Assembly (NCBI RefSeq): GCF_007830455.1
Contig: NZ_VLLB01000003.1
Span: 372,001-436,000 of the forward strand
Reading direction: 5' to 3'
DNA: 64,000 nt
Origin: Pseudoduganella lurida
Lineage (GTDB): Bacteria > Pseudomonadota > Gammaproteobacteria > Burkholderiales > Burkholderiaceae_D
Under the pieces are notes generated by a model, which saw only the letters and a program-made list of their open reading frames with translations, made no database searches and had not been told where the DNA came from. The translations under genes and the position numbers were made by a program. The first letter of the stretch is position 1; each line of letters opens with the position of its first letter. Of the stretch, positions 59,419-64,000 are shown piece by piece.

Positions 59419-59632
59419 GGAGCGCAGCAGGCAAAGAGTCGATTATAGGACAGCCGGCGGTTCCGCACCGGCAGTGCCGGCATCGTGGCGCAGGCTCGCC
59501 AGCACGGTGCCGGCGCCGGCATCGTGGCACGGCGCGCCCGCTGCGGATGGCGCCAGCGAAGGGCTGCTGCTGCTCCACCAGATGCTGGCCACCACGCCTC
59601 GGCCGCGGGCAGGCGCCGGCGGCGCATGCGGG

Positions 59633-62600
59633 TCACCCTTCGGCCAGCGCCTGCAGGTCGATCGCGCTGACGGGTTTGGCGAGGTGGGCGGAAAAACCTG
59701 CCGCGGCGGCCCGTTCCCGGTCGGCCTGCTGGCCGTAGGCAGTGAGGGCGACCAGGCGGGTGTGCTGCAGGTGCGGGCGGCGCCGCAGTTCCGCCGCCAG
59801 CTCGTAGCCGTCCATGCCGGGCAGGCCGATGTCGAGGATGGCCAGGTCCGGCGTCAGCGTGTCCGCCAGGCGCAGCGCACTGGCCGGATCGGGCACCGCA
59901 TGCACCTCGTGGCCGCGCAGTTCCAGCAGTTCGCGCAGCGAGTCCAGGACGTCCGGGTTGTCGTCCACCAGCATGATGCGGCTGCGTACCGCGGCCGGCG
60001 GCATGGCTGCGACCTCCGGGGAGTCCGCATCGGCATGGCCATCCGCGCACGGTACGCGCACCTCGAACACGCTGCCCTGGTCGGCGCCATCGCTGCGCGC
60101 CTGCACGCTGCCGCCATGCAGGGCGACGATGCTGCGCACGATCGCCAGCCCCAGCCCCAGGCCGCCGCGCGAGCGGTCCAGCGCCTGGCGCTCCTGCACG
60201 AACTTGTCGAACAGCTGCGACAGCATCTCGCGGTTGATGCCGATGCCGTTGTCGCTGACGGCGATGACGATCTCGCCGCCTTCGCGCCAGGCGCGCAGCG
60301 CGATGTCGCCGCCGTTGTTGGTGTACTTGGCCGCATTCGTCAGCAGGTTGGACAGCACCTGCACGAAGCGCACCGGATCGGCATCGACTTCCATGCCGGA
60401 TGCGGGCACGTCGAGCGTGAGCCGGTGGCTGCGTTCCTCCAGCAGCGGGCTGGCCGTTTCCACCGCGCGCGTGACCAGTCCCGCCAGTTCCACGCGCTCG
60501 CGGCGCAGCTCGAACTTGCCCTGGGCGATGCGCGCCACGTCCAGCAAATCGTCGACCAGGCGCACCAGATGGCTGGCCTGGCGCTGGATGACGGCGTGCT
60601 CCTTCTCGATGCCCGGCACTTTTTTCAGCCGCATCAGTTCCAGCGCCACCAGGATCGGCGACAGGGGATTGCGCAGCTCGTGGCCCAGCATGGCCAGGAA
60701 CTCGTCCTTGGCGCGGTTCGCCACTTCGGCATCGCGGCGCGCCCGCACCAGCGCCGTCACTTCGAAGGACACGATGGCCACGCGGTCGATGCGGCCGGCC
60801 GCATTGCGTACCGGCTGGTGCACGTAATCGAAGAAGCATTCCTCCGCGCTGCCGCCGGTGCCGCGCGCCAGCATCACGCGCCGGGCCGTGCCGGTGGCCG
60901 GCTCGCCGCTCGCCAGCACGCCTTCCAGCTCCTCGAAGATGCCCTGGTCGGCCAGTTCCGGCAATGCCTGGCGCATCGGCATGCCCTGCACCTCGCGCCA
61001 GCCGATCAGCTCCGCATACAGTTCATTGACGGATTCGAACACGAGGCTGGGGCCGCGCAGGATGGCGATCGCCGCCGGTGCCTGCATGAACACTTCCGCC
61101 ATGCGTTCCGCGTGTTCGCGCTCCACCTGGCGGATGCGGTTGCGGATCAGCTGGGAGTCGATGCGCGTGAGCAGTTCGCGCGCGGAGAACGGCTTGACGA
61201 GGTAATCGTCGGCGCCCGCGTTCAGGCCCTCGATGCGGGCTTCCTCGCCAGCGCGGGCGGACAGCAGCAGCACCGGCGTGTCGTGCAGCGTGTCGTCGGC
61301 GCGCAGCGCGGCGATCAGGCCGAAACCATCCAGGCCCGGCATCATCACGTCCGACACGATCAGGTCCGGCCGTTCGCGGTAGGCCGCTTCCAGCGCCGCG
61401 TAGCCATCCGCGACGGCCGTCACGCGCCAGCGCTGGCGCAGCAGGCGTTCCAGGTAGCCGCGCATGTCCGCGTTGTCGTCCACCACCAGCACGTGGGCGC
61501 CGTGCGACAGCAGGTCGTGGTCGTCGTCCTCCGCCGCCACCTCGGCAGGCAGCCAGCGCCGTGCTTCCGCCGTGTAGGCCTGCAGCGTGGCGGCCGATGG
61601 CGCGCCGTCGGTGCGCGTGGCGATGTGGTCCTCCGGCAGGTGGGCGCGGCCCAGCGGCAGCGTCACGGTGAAGGCGGTGCCGGTGCCGTGTTCGCTGCGC
61701 ACGGCGATCTCGCCATGGTGCAGGTCCACCAGGTCGCGCACCAGCGCAAGGCCGATGCCGGAGCCTTCGTGCGAGCGCGACCGGGCGCCTTCCACGCGCT
61801 GGAAGCGTTCGAAGATGGTGGCCAGGTGGGCGGCCGGAATGCCCACGCCGCTGTCCTGCACTGTCAGCACGGCATGATGGTCCTGCTGCCGCAGCGTGAC
61901 GGCAATGCCGCCATCGAAGGTGAACTTGAACGCGTTCGACAGCAGGTTCAGCACGATCTTTTCCCACATCGAGGCGTCGACCCAGGCACTCACGGCCAGC
62001 GGCGGGCAATCGACCGTCAGCGTCAGGCCGGCGCTCTCGACGATCGAGCGGAAGCCGCTGGCCAGGTCGCCCGTCAGCGCGGCCAGGTCCACCTCGGCGT
62101 ACGAGGCCTGCATGCGGCCGGCCTGCACGCGCGAGAAATCGAGCAGCGTGTTGACGAGCTTCTGCAGCCGCAGCGCATTGCCGTGGGCCAGTTCCAGGCG
62201 GCTGCGGTGGGCTGCCGGCAGGGGCGTCGCGGCATCGGCCAGGGCATCCTCGACGGGGCCCAGCATCAGTGTCAGCGGCGTGCGGAATTCGTGGCTCACG
62301 TTCGAGAAGAACATCGTCTTGGCGCGGTCCAGTTCCGCCAGTGCTTCGGTGCGGCGGCGCTGTTCCTCGGCCGCCGTGGCGTTCTGCAGCGCGGCGGCCA
62401 CCTGGCCGGCCACCAGCTCGAAGAAGGTACGGTATTCGGTGTCGAGCCGCCGCGCCGGATTCACGCCCAGCACGAGCACGCCCGCGGTGGATTTCGCCGC
62501 GGCGCTCCGGCCGGGATACACCAGCGGCAGTGCGATGGCCTGCCGGATCTCCTGCGACGCCAGGCCGGTCGGCAAGCCGGCCAGCGCGGCGACATTGACG

Positions 62601-63394
62601 ACGACCGGTGCGCTGCCCTCGCACACGTCGCGCAGCGGCCACGGGCCGGTGTCGCCCTCCAGTGGCACGGCGGCAGGCGCCAGGCCGGCGGACGGCGGCA
62701 GGTGCACGGCCCCCTGCAGCAGGGCGGTGCCGCCCGCGTCGTCGAGCAGGTAGAGCAGGGCGAACGGCATGTCCTGCGGATTGCGGGCGATGGTGGCCAT
62801 GGCCGTTTCGCTGGCGCTGGCCACGCTGTCCTCGCGCAGCGCGGCCGCCGACAGCGCGGACAGCGAAGCGAGGCGGCGCGTGTTCAGGTTGCTCGCCGTG
62901 ACATTCGTCGACGGGCAGAACAGGCCGCCCACGCCGCCCGATTCGTCGACGATCGGGCTGTACGAGAACGAATACCAGGTTTCTTCCAGATAGCTGCCGC
63001 GGTTCATGAACAGCTGCACGTTCGCCACGTAGGTGGCCTCGGCCTGCTGGAAGACCTTGTCGGCCAGCGGTCCGCAGAAATCCCAGATCTCGGCCCAGAC
63101 CTCGGCAGCCGGCAGGCCCAGGGCCCACGGGTGCTTGGCGGCGCTCAGCACCTCCACATAGGCGTCGTTGTACAGGAAGATGGCATGCGGGCCCCAGCCG
63201 ATCCAGAGCGGATGGCTGGAATTGAGCATCAGGCTGACGGTCGTGCGCAGGCTCTGTGGCCATCCGGTCAATGGACCGAGCGGCGTGGTGGACCAGTCGT
63301 GTTCGGCAATCAGCCGGCCCATCTCGCCGGGTGCGGCCAGGAAACTCAGGTGGGCTGGCAGGTGGGGGCGCGCTGGCAGTTGGTGCTCCGTCAA
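59633..63394 (-). CDS. Hybrid sensor histidine kinase with two kinase and two receiver modules
   Basis: The protein has about 1253 residues and no transmembrane helix, so it is cytoplasmic. In order it has a PAS-like N-terminus, a GAF-like region, HisKA/HATPase 1 (NVSHEFRTP, His about 367), receiver 1 (VSDVMMPGLDG, Asp about 681), a PAS domain, HisKA/HATPase 2 (MLGHELRNP, His about 905) and receiver 2 (LDIGLPGMDGYE, Asp about 1186). The start is taken as TTG 63394, with GGAG upstream, because the longest frame starts with a TTG lacking a ribosome site; ATG 63322 is a later alternative. No DNA-binding output domain is present. Confidence 0.88.
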   Translation of the reverse strand: MTEHQLPARPHLPAHLSFLAAPGEMGRLIAEHDWSTTPLGPLTGWPQSLRTTVSLMLNSSHPLWIGWGPHAIFLYNDAYVEVLSAAKHPWALGLPAAEVWAEIWDFCGPLADKVFQQAEATYVANVQLFMNRGSYLEETWYSFSYSPIVDESGGVGGLFCPSTNVTASNLNTRRLASLSALSAAALREDSVASASETAMATIARNPQDMPFALLYLLDDAGGTALLQGAVHLPPSAGLAPAAVPLEGDTGPWPLRDVCEGSAPVVVNVAALAGLPTGLASQEIRQAIALPLVYPGRSAAAKSTAGVLVLGVNPARRLDTEYRTFFELVAGQVAAALQNATAAEEQRRRTEALAELDRAKTMFFSNVSHEFRTPLTLMLGPVEDALADAATPLPAAHRSRLELAHGNALRLQKLVNTLLDFSRVQAGRMQASYAEVDLAALTGDLASGFRSIVESAGLTLTVDCPPLAVSAWVDASMWEKIVLNLLSNAFKFTFDGGIAVTLRQQDHHAVLTVQDSGVGIPAAHLATIFERFQRVEGARSRSHEGSGIGLALVRDLVDLHHGEIAVRSEHGTGTAFTVTLPLGRAHLPEDHIATRTDGAPSAATLQAYTAEARRWLPAEVAAEDDDHDLLSHGAHVLVVDDNADMRGYLERLLRQRWRVTAVADGYAALEAAYRERPDLIVSDVMMPGLDGFGLIAALRADDTLHDTPVLLLSARAGEEARIEGLNAGADDYLVKPFSARELLTRIDSQLIRNRIRQVEREHAERMAEVFMQAPAAIAILRGPSLVFESVNELYAELIGWREVQGMPMRQALPELADQGIFEELEGVLASGEPATGTARRVMLARGTGGSAEECFFDYVHQPVRNAAGRIDRVAIVSFEVTALVRARRDAEVANRAKDEFLAMLGHELRNPLSPILVALELMRLKKVPGIEKEHAVIQRQASHLVRLVDDLLDVARIAQGKFELRRERVELAGLVTRAVETASPLLEERSHRLTLDVPASGMEVDADPVRFVQVLSNLLTNAAKYTNNGGDIALRAWREGGEIVIAVSDNGIGINREMLSQLFDKFVQERQALDRSRGGLGLGLAIVRSIVALHGGSVQARSDGADQGSVFEVRVPCADGHADADSPEVAAMPPAAVRSRIMLVDDNPDVLDSLRELLELRGHEVHAVPDPASALRLADTLTPDLAILDIGLPGMDGYELAAELRRRPHLQHTRLVALTAYGQQADRERAAAAGFSAHLAKPVSAIDLQALAEG

Positions 63395-63575
63395 GGCGGT
63401 CTCCGTCTCAGGTGCCAGTCGAAATAATACCAGCGGCAGCAATCTTGATAATAAGTTACTTTACGTGACACCGTTACGCCAGACAAGGGCGCACGATTGC
63501 CTGTCCAGTCACGCCGGGCGATTATAGGGCAACCATAGGGTATTCGCCTGACAACAGTGTTGCTTTCCGGATGCG

Positions 63576-63604
63576 TTGACAGCACGCCAGGCGCGCCCGA
63601 TACT
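63576..63604 (+). promoter_or_regulatory. Probable promoter for the gene at the right edge
   Basis: A perfect -35 TTGACA (63576-63581) is followed after 17 bases by GATACT (63599-63604). The ATG of the following gene lies 27 bases beyond the -10. Confidence 0.6.
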
Positions 63605-63630
63605 TTCCCCGCCGATTCTCCAGCCCCGCC

Positions 63631-64000
63631 ATGGCATCCACCATCCTCTTACCGATCCGCAAGGAATGCCCGCCCGGGGCCTGTGTCTGCGAGCGCGAAC
63701 TGCTCGAGGCGGACCCCGCTGCCGACAAGCGCGTGCTGCGCCTGACGCGCGAGGAAGAGAAGCGGCTGATCGCACGCATCGAGGCGATCGCCAGCTATGA
63801 AGAGCTGTTACGGCTGGGCCAGCGGCTGAACGACAACCTCGGTGTCACCCTCAGTATCGCGCCCGGTCCGAACGAGGTGCGCACCGTGCGCGGCTTCGCG
63901 ATCGAGCTGGCGCCGCGCCCCGGCCTGTGCCGCAAGACGCGCCAAGCCGTGCCGGCCGCCATCCGCCGCTGCCTGGATGCCCATCCCGACATCGCCTACG
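63631..64000 (+). CDS. Unknown protein, 5' part, Cys-containing N-terminus
   Basis: A frame opens at ATG 63631 and runs without a stop to the right edge (123 codons visible). The translation starts MASTILLPIRKECPPGACVC and continues with a charged helical part (RLTREEEKRLIARIEAIASY). The CxxxxxCxC pattern could bind a metal or form a disulfide. A convincing promoter precedes it, and its codon use is like the rest of the chromosome, so the gene is probably real. I do not recognise the family. Confidence 0.65.
   Translation, partial: MASTILLPIRKECPPGACVCERELLEADPAADKRVLRLTREEEKRLIARIEAIASYEELLRLGQRLNDNLGVTLSIAPGPNEVRTVRGFAIELAPRPGLCRKTRQAVPAAIRRCLDAHPDIAY

Noticed and set aside
59473..59531. 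Direct repeat GCCGGCATCGTGGC in the gap between chaC and the hybrid kinase
   Set aside because: Two copies of 14 bases in GC-rich sequence can arise by chance, and there is no other sign of a site.

Overview
The window is a GC-rich chromosome segment of a betaproteobacterium, most likely an Oxalobacteraceae member of the Massilia/Duganella/Telluria kind. The main evidence is the gene order rlmN-pilW-rodZ-ispG-hisS-yfgM-bamB-der-hfq-hflX-hflK-hflC-hisZ-purA, which is typical of Burkholderiales, together with long stretches of codons ending in G or C. The assignment rests on recalled family knowledge and reading of the sequence; no database search was run.

Region 1 (1-15.6 kb) is a dense plus-strand housekeeping block. 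It covers tRNA/rRNA methylation, type IV pilus assembly, cell shape, isoprenoid and histidyl-tRNA synthesis, outer-membrane assembly, ribosome GTPases, Hfq, the HflKC protease regulators, HisZ, adenylosuccinate synthetase and a phosphoribosyltransferase. Many genes overlap by 1-8 bases. The only gap over 300 bases (12.15-12.50 kb) holds two palindromic repeat elements and a strong terminator.

Region 2 (15.6-27.3 kb) starts with a perfect 66-bp palindrome. A minus-strand heavy-metal efflux operon czcI-czcC-czcB-czcA follows. Divergent from it are a MarC-family membrane protein, a fatty-acid-hydroxylase-like enzyme and an FKBP lipoprotein. Then come uvrB (minus) and an aspartate/aromatic aminotransferase (plus).

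Region 3 (27.3-37 kb) is accessory in character. Three identical tRNA-Asn(GTT) genes, each with its own terminator, are interleaved with a LytS/LytR-like two-component system, a large subtilisin-like protease without an obvious signal peptide, and a TonB-dependent receptor. After the third tRNA come a small unknown protein, a PfpI/DJ-1 protein and an unknown proline-rich membrane protein.

Region 4 (37-49.9 kb) is a type VI secretion locus: an M15 peptidase, tssM, tagF, an OmpA-like protein, tssL and tssJ (minus), a TPR lipoprotein, tssB, tssC, hcp, tssE and tssA. TssF, TssG, TssK, ClpV/TssH, VgrG and PAAR are not in the window, so the apparatus must be completed elsewhere or is incomplete.

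Region 5 (49.9-64 kb) holds a chemoreceptor, a DTW-domain tRNA-modifying enzyme, and a three-gene minus-strand operon encoding a DUF2760 protein and two divergent Hsp70-like ATPases. Divergent from that operon is a PA0069-family radical SAM gene whose promoter overlaps a near-perfect LexA (SOS) box. A ChaC glutathione cyclotransferase, a hybrid sensor kinase with two kinase and two receiver modules, and the start of an unknown cysteine-containing protein finish the window.

The most notable items are the SOS-box radical SAM gene, the neighbouring DUF2760-Hsp70-Hsp70 operon of unknown function, the split T6SS locus with a coupled micro-ORF ahead of tssL, the dispersed palindromic elements, and the tRNA-Asn triplication.
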